A stretch of 64,000 nucleotides of DNA. Origin: an uncultured Oscillospiraceae bacterium (GTDB taxonomy: Bacteria > Bacillota > Clostridia > Oscillospirales > Oscillospiraceae). Shown in pieces: positions 43,036-52,178 of this stretch. The notes beneath the pieces are model-generated. The model was not told the origin of the DNA, searched no databases, and saw only the letters and a list, made by a program, of their open reading frames with translations. The DNA lies in NCBI GenBank assembly GCA_947625045.1, contig CANQMW010000007.1:49472-113471 (forward strand), in the 5' to 3' direction. Position 1 is the first letter of the stretch. Each line of letters begins with the position of its first letter. Made by a program: the position numbers and the translations under genes.

Positions 43036-45012
43036 TCAAAAATCATCTGGCGGCAGATCAGACTGTAAAAGCACCTTTGGTTGTTTCCTGGATGGCGCTT
43101 TCTCCGTTTGAGAACCGTCCTTAGGCTGGACCTGCTTTTGAGGCACATCTTGTTCCTTCACGGCCACCTGCTGTTCCTCTTTTGGTGCGGCTTGCTCCTG
43201 CGGCTTTTCCGCCGGTGGTTTCTCATCGGCATTGACGATGACGACCAGTTCCTCCGGCTCCTCCCGGTGGCCGTAGTCCAAGAGAGACGATCTCACGATC
43301 TTCTTCGCCATGGGATGCTCGGTGTAGTCCAGTTTCTTGAGCCGCAGCATGTTATAGCCGCGGATCATGCACAGGAGCTCGTCGTTGGGAAGCCTCAGGA
43401 CCTCATCCGGCGTGAGCAGGCGCCGCCTTCCCTGCCCCTCCGATTGCCGGTACTGCGGTATCACCTGGGCCACCGCAATGGTGCGGCGCACGGTCATCGT
43501 GGAATCGACCCGAACGCTCATATCACCGCTTCGCTCTGAACAGTACTTGGCCGTCACGTCGTCAGTACAGCCGAGCATAAGTTGGATATCGCAGTTGCCG
43601 ATCAGTTCGCTCCATAGATTGTTCGGGTACCGGTTCTGAAGCTGGCCAAGACTCTGGACTGCGAACATCACCCGGATATCCCGGGACCGGCATGTGCTCA
43701 GCGTCCGGGCGAAGTCCGAGCCGTCCTCTGCCCCGCCGATGCGGCCGATGTTGTTCATCTCATCCAGGAACAGATTGACAGGTATGTCACATCGGCCCCC
43801 AGGGCGCGTGTCTGCATAGCGCGTAAGGCGGATGAAGAGAAACGAAAAAAAGAGCGATGATAGAAACGCCATGGTGGCGTCCTGATCACTCAAGACCAAG
43901 AAGTATGCGCATTTCCTCTTTGCCGGTGCGGTGAGATCGATGTCGGAGCCCGATGTGATCCGCTGTACCGCTTTGTTCTGAAGCACCTGCAGCCGTGTGC
44001 CCAGACCCAGTATGATGCCGGACTTCACCGTATCGCTGGACTGGGAAAACAGATTGAACGGTGCTCTTGCCGGATGGTCAAAACCCAACTTACCGAACGC
44101 CGTCGTCAGCGTGTGTTCACTGTTCTGTGTGAGCAGCTGGTATACCGCCGGCAGGTGCTTATCCTCAGGCCCCTTGTTTTGCTGTTGGTCTACATACAAG
44201 ATCAGTGCCTTCAGAAGGTTGCCCTCGCCGTTGTCCCAGAAGTGATCGCCCTTCCCTGAGCTGGTGTTGCCTATGATGACATTGGTGAGCACCTGGGCCA
44301 TCAGCGTATCCCCGTGAAGGTCCGCCATGCAGTTCCATGAGTCGCTATGCTCCGGATCCACCAGGTTATAAACGCGCACTTCATACCCATTCCGCCGGAA
44401 CAACTCCGCCGTGTCTGTGTAGAGTTCGCCCTTGCTGTCGGTGATGACTGCGGACTCTCCCCGCTTAATGGTCTGGAAGAGCGCGTTGCGAACGATCGCC
44501 CGGGATTTCATGGTGCCGGAAGCACCAAAGATCGCGACGTGCCGGTTCAGTCTGGTGTCCTTTGGCATGCAGGCGGCCTTTCCGGCATACTCACCCAGGA
44601 TGGTGCCCTCGGCTCGTTTTACATCCGATATCTCCAGCACCTCATGGACCTCTCTGTCGGTCATCCAGGTCGCCGTGCCGTATATCCCAGTCTTGCTCCG
44701 GGCGAAGCCGCGGGGGTCGGCATCCTTTCCGCCAAAGCGGTCGTATGCCTTTATGTAGGCGAGCACAGCGGCAACGGCTCCGAGGAAAATCGCCATGCCC
44801 TTCAGCCCGTCCGCAGTAAAGGCTGAACGAAAACAGATGAGCGGATCAAAACTTACGCCCTGGATGACCGCCTGGCCTCCAAGACCTCCTGCCGACTGCC
44901 AGGCCGCATAGTTGCTGAGCAGCTGACCCAGAACGCCGCCGAGATATACCAGCGCCGCCAGCACCAGTATGACTGTGGCGGCTATACTGATCATTCTTCC
45001 ATTCTCTTTCAA
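43036..45012 (-). CDS. VirD4/TraG-type type IV coupling ATPase
   Basis: 658 residues from the TTG at 45012 (GGAGGTG seven bases upstream, overlapping the previous stop); an ATG at 44994 is an alternative. Two N-terminal membrane helices (about 10-30 and 70-90) precede the RecA-like domain with Walker A-like GASGTMKS (163-170) and Walker B VNLFLDEMNNIG (about 425). It also carries the VirD4-type motif GDHFWDNGEGNLLKALILYV. The C-terminus is Gln/Glu/Lys-rich and probably disordered. It brings the relaxosome to the secretion channel during conjugation. Confidence 0.93.
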   Translation of the reverse strand: MKENGRMISIAATVILVLAALVYLGGVLGQLLSNYAAWQSAGGLGGQAVIQGVSFDPLICFRSAFTADGLKGMAIFLGAVAAVLAYIKAYDRFGGKDADPRGFARSKTGIYGTATWMTDREVHEVLEISDVKRAEGTILGEYAGKAACMPKDTRLNRHVAIFGASGTMKSRAIVRNALFQTIKRGESAVITDSKGELYTDTAELFRRNGYEVRVYNLVDPEHSDSWNCMADLHGDTLMAQVLTNVIIGNTSSGKGDHFWDNGEGNLLKALILYVDQQQNKGPEDKHLPAVYQLLTQNSEHTLTTAFGKLGFDHPARAPFNLFSQSSDTVKSGIILGLGTRLQVLQNKAVQRITSGSDIDLTAPAKRKCAYFLVLSDQDATMAFLSSLFFSFLFIRLTRYADTRPGGRCDIPVNLFLDEMNNIGRIGGAEDGSDFARTLSTCRSRDIRVMFAVQSLGQLQNRYPNNLWSELIGNCDIQLMLGCTDDVTAKYCSERSGDMSVRVDSTMTVRRTIAVAQVIPQYRQSEGQGRRRLLTPDEVLRLPNDELLCMIRGYNMLRLKKLDYTEHPMAKKIVRSSLLDYGHREEPEELVVIVNADEKPPAEKPQEQAAPKEEQQVAVKEQDVPQKQVQPKDGSQTEKAPSRKQPKVLLQSDLPPDDF

Positions 45013-46163
45013 ATAACACCTCCCTGATCTTGTATCCCCAATGCCTCTTCCAGCACGCCCATATCGAGGATCCGTATCGTGACCCACTTCGGCAAATACT
45101 CTCGTAGAAACTGGAGTTGTTCCTTGAAGCACAGCACGGCTGTATGGGGGCCCTCAGAAAACTCCTTTGTCGCTTCCCTGAACCGGATGAGTCGGGCAAG
45201 ATCGCCATCAAAAAGGGGCAGGTAATATACCCCGTCCACACAGGCGTCATACTCAAAGCTCCCGCGATCATAAGACCGGGAATCATCCTCGAAGGTGGCG
45301 TTTAATAACTGTTCTCTCCAGTTTGGGAGGAGAAGCGTCTGCAGCTGCCGGATCCCCAGTTCGGTTTGAGGGATGAAATGCACATGCCGATATACTGAAT
45401 CAAAACGCCACTGTTTTTTGATGGTGGCATTCCACTCCAGCAACCGCATGGCGATGTCATAATCGCGGCCGAACATGACCGCATTGTTGACATCTTCTAC
45501 CCTGGCATTCATCTGGGCAATTTCTGTCATGGTCAGCCGTGTTTTTTCTTCCGCTTTTCCGTTCCATTTCATGAGCGAATTTCGCACATTATAAACGACC
45601 TTGGCCTCACCAGGTGAGAATATCAAACCTGTCAGCCGAGTAAAGGCTGTTTTTTTCAGTTCATACTCCGCAAGTTGTTTGATGTCTTTACTCCCAAAAT
45701 AAGAAGGCGTATTTGTCACGACCTTTCGCATCTCCGTCTTCTGTAGCTTAGGAAGCATATATGGCCGAAACTCTATGCCTGCCCGGGCGCACATCGCAAC
45801 CGCTTCCGCCTTTCTGTGATTTCGGTCTTTCGTGGTCTCATTGCCAGGAAATCGGTGGTTGTAGTTTGCCGCCAGATAAACAGTAAGCGCATTGGGATGG
45901 ATCCAGTTCAGTACAGGAAGGCCAGACCTATGGAACCGAATGGTCTTTCCAGCAGCTTTTCCGGATATGGTGAGGAGGCGGCAGTTGATCTCCTCACCAG
46001 TGATGTCATTCCGGATCAGCTGAATTGAGTTGAGCGCGTGAACATAGGCTTTCACCACACGCTCGTTGCCGATCAGTTGAAGAGCTGATGTGGGAAACTC
46101 ACCTGTCACCCCAAGAATCGTGATGAGCCGATGCACATGACTGCCCGGGCGAATCACGATCAT
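45009..46163 (-). CDS. Replication-relaxation-like protein (tentative)
   Basis: 384 residues. A winged-helix-like N-terminus (RLITILGVTGEFPTSALQLIG...LNSIQLIRND) is followed by a domain with RNHRKAEAVAMCARAGIEFRP, then alpha/beta sequence to the end. The layout recalls Replic_Relax-family proteins, which pair with VirD4 in Gram-positive mobile elements, but identity is low by eye. It overlaps both neighbours by 4 nt. If correct it would help process or dock transfer DNA. Confidence 0.55.
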   Translation of the reverse strand: MIVIRPGSHVHRLITILGVTGEFPTSALQLIGNERVVKAYVHALNSIQLIRNDITGEEINCRLLTISGKAAGKTIRFHRSGLPVLNWIHPNALTVYLAANYNHRFPGNETTKDRNHRKAEAVAMCARAGIEFRPYMLPKLQKTEMRKVVTNTPSYFGSKDIKQLAEYELKKTAFTRLTGLIFSPGEAKVVYNVRNSLMKWNGKAEEKTRLTMTEIAQMNARVEDVNNAVMFGRDYDIAMRLLEWNATIKKQWRFDSVYRHVHFIPQTELGIRQLQTLLLPNWREQLLNATFEDDSRSYDRGSFEYDACVDGVYYLPLFDGDLARLIRFREATKEFSEGPHTAVLCFKEQLQFLREYLPKWVTIRILDMGVLEEALGIQDQGGVI

Positions 46164-46354
46164 TCATCATCACCACTCTTTTTCCTCTTTGCGAACAACT
46201 GTTTCTTCTCTTTTTCGCAATTGCCTACCTGCCGGCGTGCCCAAAACGCCGGACTGGTGCGTTTTTTCACCGTCGGCGGGCTCATGTAGTTTTCATGACC
46301 CGATTTTTGAGGTTTTTTACATGACCTCTTTTTGCTGGGAAAGGCACTTTTCAA
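46160..46354 (-). CDS. Small highly basic protein
   Basis: 64 residues with many Lys/Arg (SKKRSCKKPQKSG, PTVKKRTSPAFWARRQ, KEKKQLFAKRKKSG). It starts at a TTG at 46354 inside the upstream gene, or possibly at an ATG at 46286. Its stop overlaps the next gene start by 4 nt. It could be a DNA-binding accessory protein of the transfer complex. Family not recognised, and the start is uncertain. Confidence 0.45.
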   Translation of the reverse strand: MKSAFPSKKRSCKKPQKSGHENYMSPPTVKKRTSPAFWARRQVGNCEKEKKQLFAKRKKSGDDE

Positions 46355-47021
46355 AGATGTTCACCCCCTCATCCGGCATATTCTTTTCAGCCTCCAGCCA
46401 AGCGTGAAAATCTTCCTTCGGGATGACATATACTTCGGTCCTATCGTCACACCCAGCCGCGCTGCAGTAGAAATGAGAACAGACCTTCGGACAGTCATCC
46501 GGCATGGCATACAGAGCCACGATATCGGTGACCATGTTGATCTCGATATTGTCGTGATCCCTCCACTGCCTCTCCGGCCGGTCCCGGCTGTACACATGAC
46601 GATAGATCAGAACGCAGTCAGCGTACTTGACCGGCTGCTTCCCGCGGAAGAAGCGGCGCATGGCAGGAAATAAAAACGACCGTATGTAGTCCGCCGAGCC
46701 ATGCTCTTTTCTGGGAAGCAGCGCCGGGATGCGAACACAAAACCATCCTTCTCCGGTGAAGCCGATCTGCACCGGGATATTCTCCTCCATGATCTTCTCC
46801 ACTTCATCCCTGGCGCGGGGGTGGCCGGTATAGGCAGGCAGCACACGGGTCAGAAGGGTCATTTTTTCCGAGTTCTCTTCCAGCGTCAGAGCCTGCTTAT
46901 AAGCCTCCTCCCGATCGCCCGCTTCATAAGCCCAGCGGACTGCCGCCGACTGGACATTGGCACGCTGCAGATGGGTGTCTATCCGCTCCAGTGCACGGAT
47001 AAAAGAATTGCTCTCTTTCAT
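46317..47021 (-). CDS. Hypothetical transfer-operon protein
   Basis: 234 residues, no membrane segment. The N-terminus is helical (RALERIDTHLQRANVQSAAVRWAYEAG). The middle contains GEGWFCVRIPALLPRKEHGSADYIRSFLFPAM. The Cys/His-containing C-terminal part (CPKVCSHFYCSAAGCDD) could bind zinc. It is reminiscent of DUF6100 proteins of clostridial ICEs, from memory only. It lies 2 bp after the upstream gene and overlaps the small basic gene. Confidence 0.6.
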   Translation of the reverse strand: MKESNSFIRALERIDTHLQRANVQSAAVRWAYEAGDREEAYKQALTLEENSEKMTLLTRVLPAYTGHPRARDEVEKIMEENIPVQIGFTGEGWFCVRIPALLPRKEHGSADYIRSFLFPAMRRFFRGKQPVKYADCVLIYRHVYSRDRPERQWRDHDNIEINMVTDIVALYAMPDDCPKVCSHFYCSAAGCDDRTEVYVIPKEDFHAWLEAEKNMPDEGVNIFEKCLSQQKEVM

Positions 47022-47023
47022 GA

Positions 47024-47545
47024 CTATATTTCCTCCTGGGAATAGAATGTGACTTCCGGCTCCTCCCCGCCCTGGTAGTCAACCGTGGCGAACAGACACG
47101 GCGCTTTCGGGAGCCTCAGTTTTGCCGCCATGGAGATGTGTGGTAAAACGATGATATATTTCAAGTCTTCATCCGGCTTGAGAAGCCGAAGATTGCTCTC
47201 CTCCCCCTCATACAGGACCACGATCTCATAGCCGATATTTTCTTTCAAAAAGAAAAGCTGCGAGGGGTACGTCGCCGGGTAATGTGCCAAGGGGTCCACA
47301 TGTTCCGCAAACTGCAAAAGGACCCACACGGCGAGGATCGTTCTCTGGTCCGGCCGGGCCATATTGTCCAGGCCCACATAATAGCCACCGGACACGTAAT
47401 CGACCCTCAAATCCTTTTTCATTCGCTTGAGGATACGCTCCGCCATGTTCCGGGGTTTTCTTAGCATTTTTATCAGCTGCTCCTTTTGCAGAGCGCCGTA
47501 CTGGGAGAGCCACTTGATGACGTAGCGCTCCTCCTGTAATAGCAT
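47024..47545 (-). CDS. Winged-helix protein of the transfer operon (DUF5697-like)
   Basis: 173 residues from the ATG at 47545 (GAGGTG six bases upstream; a GTG at 47554 also exists). The N-terminal winged helix (EERYVIKWLSQYGALQKEQLIKML, ILKRMKKDLRVDYVSGGYYVG) is followed by a beta-rich domain (YEIVVLYEGEESNLRLL, YIIVLPHISMAAKL). The layout matches, from memory, DUF5697 proteins located after VirB4 in these elements. Role unknown, perhaps regulatory. Confidence 0.65.
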   Translation of the reverse strand: MLLQEERYVIKWLSQYGALQKEQLIKMLRKPRNMAERILKRMKKDLRVDYVSGGYYVGLDNMARPDQRTILAVWVLLQFAEHVDPLAHYPATYPSQLFFLKENIGYEIVVLYEGEESNLRLLKPDEDLKYIIVLPHISMAAKLRLPKAPCLFATVDYQGGEEPEVTFYSQEEI

Positions 47546-47568
47546 AAATATCACCTCAAAATGTTGAA

Positions 47569-50121
47569 TTAAGCCGGAGGTGTCTCCGGCTCTGAATGTG
47601 TTTTTTCCTGCTGCCGTTCCCGGAGGATGGCCTCCAGTTCGGCACGGTCTGTCGTGATCATCTGCTGCTCCTCCTTGGACGCCTTGATGATCACCGGCAC
47701 CTTATTGTTGTTGGACTGGACCAGGGCCTCGCCGCGCTCAAAGCGGGTGATGGCCCGCATCTCTGTATTCGTCAGCTTCAACACGCCCTGGACGTATTTG
47801 GCCTCGTCTGGCTCCAGGTTCAAAATGATCTTGTTTTTGCAGACGTTGATGATGGCCCGGCCGTAGCGGCCGTCCTCCAGACTGAAGAAGTCGGACAAGT
47901 CCTGGGTGGCCGATATGGCCGCGCCGCCGAAGCCGCGGATCGTCTTGAACAGCGTCAGACAGAACTCCGCCGCCTGGCGGTTGGAAGTGGCGCCTACCAG
48001 CTGCCATATCTCGTCGATCATGATGGCTTTCTTCTTCGTCCGGTCTGCCTTCACCTGGTCCCAGACGTAATCCAGCGCGATCATCATGCCAACCGGCAGC
48101 AGCTTTCCTTTCAGCTCTGACAGGTCCAGGACGATATACTTGTTGCTCAGATCCACGTTGGTCTGCTGGTTGAAGGACTGAGCGGAACCGGTAACGAACC
48201 GGCTCACGATGGCGGCGATTCGCTGGGTCATGGAGTTTTCTTTCAGGTTCTTGTGAAGGTCGCCCAATATGGGCATGGTCTTCATGACAGGCGGATTGGC
48301 ATGGGCGTCTACATAGAGGGACTCGTTGTCGTGGGTGATCCCGAACTCGGAGTAGGTCTTCACCAGGGCCTCATCCAGCATCTGCTCCTCCTCATTGGTC
48401 ATATCCGGGATGAGCAGGCCAAAGAAGATCATCAGCTGCTGGATCTTCTGGGCCAGCATGGAGCCCTCCGAGCTGTAGTCCACCTCGTCGATCAGTTCCA
48501 TCTCCGGCGACACCGTGTGGCGGATCTCCATGATGTTGATGCAGTGGGGCGAGCCGGGGGCGATCTTGATGTACTGGCCGCCGATCCGGTTGCACGCCCG
48601 CCGGAACTCGTGGCCCTTGATGGGGGCGATGATGAAGCACTGGATACCGCGCATCCGCATCCGCAGCGCCAGCAGCTGGAGCGTGAACGTCTTGCCGGCG
48701 CCGCTGGTCCCAATTAAGTTCAGATTTGCGTTTTTGTTCTTCGCCGTGTCGAACAGGTCCACGATGCACAGAGAGTTGTTGTGCCGGTTCACGCCAAGGA
48801 GTACGCCGGAGTCATCCGACAGCTCGTAGGAGGTGAACATGTAGGATGACGCCGCCCCGCTGGTGAGCACGTTCCGCTGGGCCTTCTTTTTCAGCTTCGG
48901 GTCCAGGTTCAGAAAGGGCATGACAGAGCGAAGCGCCAGCTCCTGCTGGAACCGGCACTCGCTCACATACATATCCATGGATTTGAGCATGTCCATCATC
49001 TGCTGTTTCCGCCAGGCCAACTCGTCATAGCTCCGGGCGGAGATAGTGATGAAAACGGACATATAGAAAAGGTCCTCGTTATAGTTCGCCATGCCGTTCT
49101 TGATGAAGTAGCCGGCGCGGATGGAGTTGGTCAGCTCCTCATAGTCCGTGCTGGTGTCCTGCATCCCCTTCAGCTTGGTCCGATTGAGCCGTATGCGCTG
49201 AGCCACCTTGTCGATGCTCTTGCTCCGGTTCTCCCGCTGGAGATACACGTCGATGTCGATGCCATCGCCGGCATTCACCAGTGCGGACATCCAGCCGCCC
49301 CGGACTGCTCCGGGATAGCCGCTCGCCTTGATATACAGAAAGCAGTAGTAGAGCCCATCCATGACGATGTAGCTGGGATGGGTGAGGTCGATGCCCCGGG
49401 GGCCGATGAAATTGTTCATCTTGATCCGGGGTATAGGATCGACGCCGATGGTCCGCTTCTTCCCGGCCATGGTGTCCACCACGACCCGGTTGACCCGGCT
49501 CTGGAAAGGCTCGGCAACACAGGAGCGGCGATTGAAAAACGTATAGAGGATCTCAGCGGCGGCCTGGTCGGGGTCTTTGGGCTGGACGATGGAGTTGCCG
49601 CACTGCATGAAATAGGTCCGGGCGTTCTGCTCCACCGTCTGCATCACACTGTAGACCTGGCCGTAGTCCTCGCTGTCCCCTCTGCGCTGCTCCTCATACT
49701 GGTATATCAGGAAGAAGCGCCGGGAAAGCGCCTCCCTGCTGCCCATGTCCTTGACCATCTTGATATAGTCCTCGGCCAGGATACGGCACTGCTCGCTCTC
49801 CTCGTCCTCCAGCTCCTTACGGATCATGGCCACATGCTTGTCCGAGTCTGCCCGGCGGGTGATGCTCTTGAACTGCAGCTGCGCTGGGGAGATCTTCAGC
49901 CAATTGGCAAAAGAGGAGATGATGGAGAACTGCTCCTCGTCTGAGCGGAGCATGAAGTTGATGGGCTCGATCTCCAGTATCTTGATGTACCGGCCATCCG
50001 TGAGCTCCACGATGCCGTGGCTGATATTCTTGACAGGAAGAAAGTCCTGTATGAACTCAAGCTCTTCTTGGGGCCGGCTTGCGCTGTTTTTGCGCTTCTT
50101 TTTTGTGTTTCTTTGGGCCAT
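47569..50121 (-). CDS. VirB4/TraE-type conjugation ATPase
   Basis: 850 residues. The N-terminal VirB4 domain (1-400) is followed by a C-terminal AAA-like ATPase with Walker A GTSGAGKT (471-478), Walker B KAIMIDEIWQL (about 665) and a conserved ISATQDLSDFF motif. It powers assembly and substrate passage of the type IV secretion channel at the inner face of the membrane. Its start lies within the preceding VirB3-like gene (65-nt overlap). Full length for Gram-positive homologues. Confidence 0.95.
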   Translation of the reverse strand: MAQRNTKKKRKNSASRPQEELEFIQDFLPVKNISHGIVELTDGRYIKILEIEPINFMLRSDEEQFSIISSFANWLKISPAQLQFKSITRRADSDKHVAMIRKELEDEESEQCRILAEDYIKMVKDMGSREALSRRFFLIYQYEEQRRGDSEDYGQVYSVMQTVEQNARTYFMQCGNSIVQPKDPDQAAAEILYTFFNRRSCVAEPFQSRVNRVVVDTMAGKKRTIGVDPIPRIKMNNFIGPRGIDLTHPSYIVMDGLYYCFLYIKASGYPGAVRGGWMSALVNAGDGIDIDVYLQRENRSKSIDKVAQRIRLNRTKLKGMQDTSTDYEELTNSIRAGYFIKNGMANYNEDLFYMSVFITISARSYDELAWRKQQMMDMLKSMDMYVSECRFQQELALRSVMPFLNLDPKLKKKAQRNVLTSGAASSYMFTSYELSDDSGVLLGVNRHNNSLCIVDLFDTAKNKNANLNLIGTSGAGKTFTLQLLALRMRMRGIQCFIIAPIKGHEFRRACNRIGGQYIKIAPGSPHCINIMEIRHTVSPEMELIDEVDYSSEGSMLAQKIQQLMIFFGLLIPDMTNEEEQMLDEALVKTYSEFGITHDNESLYVDAHANPPVMKTMPILGDLHKNLKENSMTQRIAAIVSRFVTGSAQSFNQQTNVDLSNKYIVLDLSELKGKLLPVGMMIALDYVWDQVKADRTKKKAIMIDEIWQLVGATSNRQAAEFCLTLFKTIRGFGGAAISATQDLSDFFSLEDGRYGRAIINVCKNKIILNLEPDEAKYVQGVLKLTNTEMRAITRFERGEALVQSNNNKVPVIIKASKEEQQMITTDRAELEAILRERQQEKTHSEPETPPA

Positions 50122-50491
50122 ATTTGTATCCTACCCTTCTGAGATGAAGTTTTCTGCGATTGCAAAGGAAACGGACGATATGCCCGAAGTACTGCAAAAG
50201 AGAATCGTTGTCGATGCCGATGATGGATATGACCGCCAGCGGCAGCACCGTGAGCGTCACGATCACGATGCGGATCATTCCCGACACCGGCAGCCAAAAG
50301 AGTTCCGGGTATCCGATGATGATCACCAGGAGCGCCGTTTCGACCGCATTGCGCGGCTCCAGCATACCGCCAAGCAGCTTGCCGGAATCCGTGTAGTTCG
50401 CCGGGATCGCGTAAACATTGCTATACTCTCGTTCTTCCAAATCATTCGCCTCCACCGTAAAGCGTCCAGGTCGACGGGACCGGGGCGTCAT
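50057..50491 (-). CDS. PrgI/VirB3-like membrane protein
   Basis: 144 residues with two adjacent membrane helices (about 50-66 and 70-92, ALLVIIIGYPELFWLPVSG, IRIVIVTLTVLPLAVISII), then a basic cytoplasmic tail (RRKLHLRR, PKKHKKEAQKQRKP). Size, topology and position directly before VirB4 match PrgI/VirB3-type channel subunits. It overlaps the NlpC/P60 gene by 50 nt and VirB4 by 65 nt, which is unusual but consistent with tight coupling. Confidence 0.75.
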   Translation of the reverse strand: MTPRSRRPGRFTVEANDLEEREYSNVYAIPANYTDSGKLLGGMLEPRNAVETALLVIIIGYPELFWLPVSGMIRIVIVTLTVLPLAVISIIGIDNDSLLQYFGHIVRFLCNRRKLHLRRVGYKYGPKKHKKEAQKQRKPAPRRA

Positions 50492-52115
50492 AGTCTATGA
50501 GTCGGCACCGACGGAAGGACAGCGTGCTCTCATAGGACGGGGTATTCAAAACCACGCCATTGCAGCCGCCGCCGTTGGTGCTGTGGACCCACATCCTCTG
50601 TCCGTTCTCGCCGTAGCCCGCGAAAATGAGGATATGCCCCCAGTCGTTGCCCTGGCGGTAAAAGCCCATATCCCCGGGCAGCAGCTCCGATGCCGACACC
50701 GCGTAAGTGTATGTGTACTGATTGTTGCATCCGGCACCCACGTTGATGCCGAAGCACGTTTCAAAGACCCAGGTGACAAAGCCGCTGCAGTCCAGCCCAT
50801 AAGGGCGGATCGTCCCAGAACTGGGAGAGCCCGCCGCCGTCACCAGCATGGGCGTGTTCCATCGTTCATCCCACCCGGGCGGGCTCTTGCCGCCCCAGAA
50901 GTACGGCACCCTCCCTACCAGGGAAAGAGCCGTGGCAAGGATGTACTTTCTCGTGTCGTTGCAGTTTTGGGCGTTCACAAACGCGATCAGCTCGGCGTCT
51001 GTCAGCGGCACCATGGCGCCGTTGCCGAGGGACCCGTACAGTGTCCTCTTCAGGGCGTTGGCCATTTTCTGGATCGCCTCGCCATAGGTGATGTCGAATT
51101 GGCCGTACTTGGCGTCCACGTCGATATTGAACGCCTCCGTGATCACCGTGTTGTCAAAGGGATGCACCGTGCAGACGGCGTATTTGATGATCTCAGTGGT
51201 CGGCGACACCCTCTGCGTTCCGTTCCTCTCATAGTAGACAGCGCTTCGGGTCCCAACGACCCTGCCTCCGTTATAGACGGGAAGCAGCACGGTCACTTTT
51301 TGATATGCCGCCACGGTGATCGGGGTATCTGTTGTGCGCGTCCCGCTCTGTGTATACAGCCGGCGTGTCGTTGTGGTATATGTGCCGTTCGACTCACCGG
51401 ATACCACCCTCACTGTCACCGGCGAATAGGTATAATAGGCAGTCGGGACGAGACGTGACTGCTGTTTCACCTCATACGTCACCGGGAACATGCTTTCCGT
51501 GACGCTGTTCAGCTTTCGCAGCATATCCGCCTTGCTGGTCCCACGCTGCTCAAGAGATGCGGAATAGGCGGCCAGAACATAGCAGATATCATATCCTGCG
51601 GAGGACTGGGCATAATCAATGAGAGCCTCCATGGACAGGTCATAGTCATAGCCTCCATTCGCAATGATCTGCTCCACCCTTGCCAGGGCTGCCTCATGAC
51701 CGGCCTCTATGGCCTCCGAGACCACGCCTGACATTTCATTGTAGGTAGCCATCAGCGTCGTCCCATCTGCTCCGGGGTTCCCGTCCAGCCCGAATATGCT
51801 GTTCATCACGATGCTGGGCAGGGAGATGATCGCGATGACGAATATGAGCAGCACAAGGCAGATACAGACCAGGACCTTGAACAATCCGTTTCGCATCGCC
51901 CAGGCCGCTGAGAGGACTGCTCCCCAGGGACCGGCGGCGGCTGTGCCTGCCGCTATGCCGGACACGGCCTTGCCACTCTCCACACCTGCCTTCAGGACCG
52001 CTGCGGACGAATCTGCTACGCCCTTGACCGCATTTGATATCTGTTGGGCCGCAAGGACGTAATCGTCACGGCCATCACCCAGCTGCTCTCTGTTCTCCTC
52101 TGGCATCCTGTTCAC
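50442..52115 (-). CDS. NlpC/P60 peptidoglycan hydrolase of the transfer apparatus
   Basis: 557 residues. A cytoplasmic N-terminus is followed by one membrane helix (about 80-105, LFKVLVCICLVLLIFVIAII). A middle extracellular region lies at 110-370, then a C-terminal NlpC/P60 domain: VGRVPYFWGGKSPPGW, catalytic Cys in GLDCSGFVTW, His in WGHILIFAGYG and polar third residue near WVHSTNGG. Equivalent in role to VirB1/CwlT proteins, which locally open peptidoglycan for channel assembly. A large hairpin precedes the gene. Confidence 0.88.
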   Translation of the reverse strand: MNRMPEENREQLGDGRDDYVLAAQQISNAVKGVADSSAAVLKAGVESGKAVSGIAAGTAAAGPWGAVLSAAWAMRNGLFKVLVCICLVLLIFVIAIISLPSIVMNSIFGLDGNPGADGTTLMATYNEMSGVVSEAIEAGHEAALARVEQIIANGGYDYDLSMEALIDYAQSSAGYDICYVLAAYSASLEQRGTSKADMLRKLNSVTESMFPVTYEVKQQSRLVPTAYYTYSPVTVRVVSGESNGTYTTTTRRLYTQSGTRTTDTPITVAAYQKVTVLLPVYNGGRVVGTRSAVYYERNGTQRVSPTTEIIKYAVCTVHPFDNTVITEAFNIDVDAKYGQFDITYGEAIQKMANALKRTLYGSLGNGAMVPLTDAELIAFVNAQNCNDTRKYILATALSLVGRVPYFWGGKSPPGWDERWNTPMLVTAAGSPSSGTIRPYGLDCSGFVTWVFETCFGINVGAGCNNQYTYTYAVSASELLPGDMGFYRQGNDWGHILIFAGYGENGQRMWVHSTNGGGCNGVVLNTPSYESTLSFRRCRLIDYDAPVPSTWTLYGGGE

Positions 52116-52138
52116 CTCTTTTCCATCAGATTGAAGCA

Positions 52139-52172
52139 GCCGGCCGGCTCGGAATAAACCGAGGCGGCCGGC
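52139..52172 (-). other. Intercistronic GC hairpin
   Basis: 14-bp stem with one mismatch (52139-52152 with 52159-52172), 6-nt loop, between the VirB6-like and NlpC/P60 genes. There is no T tract, so it may be an mRNA-processing or partial-termination site that tunes expression within the operon. Confidence 0.6.
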
Positions 52173-52178
52173 GGCATG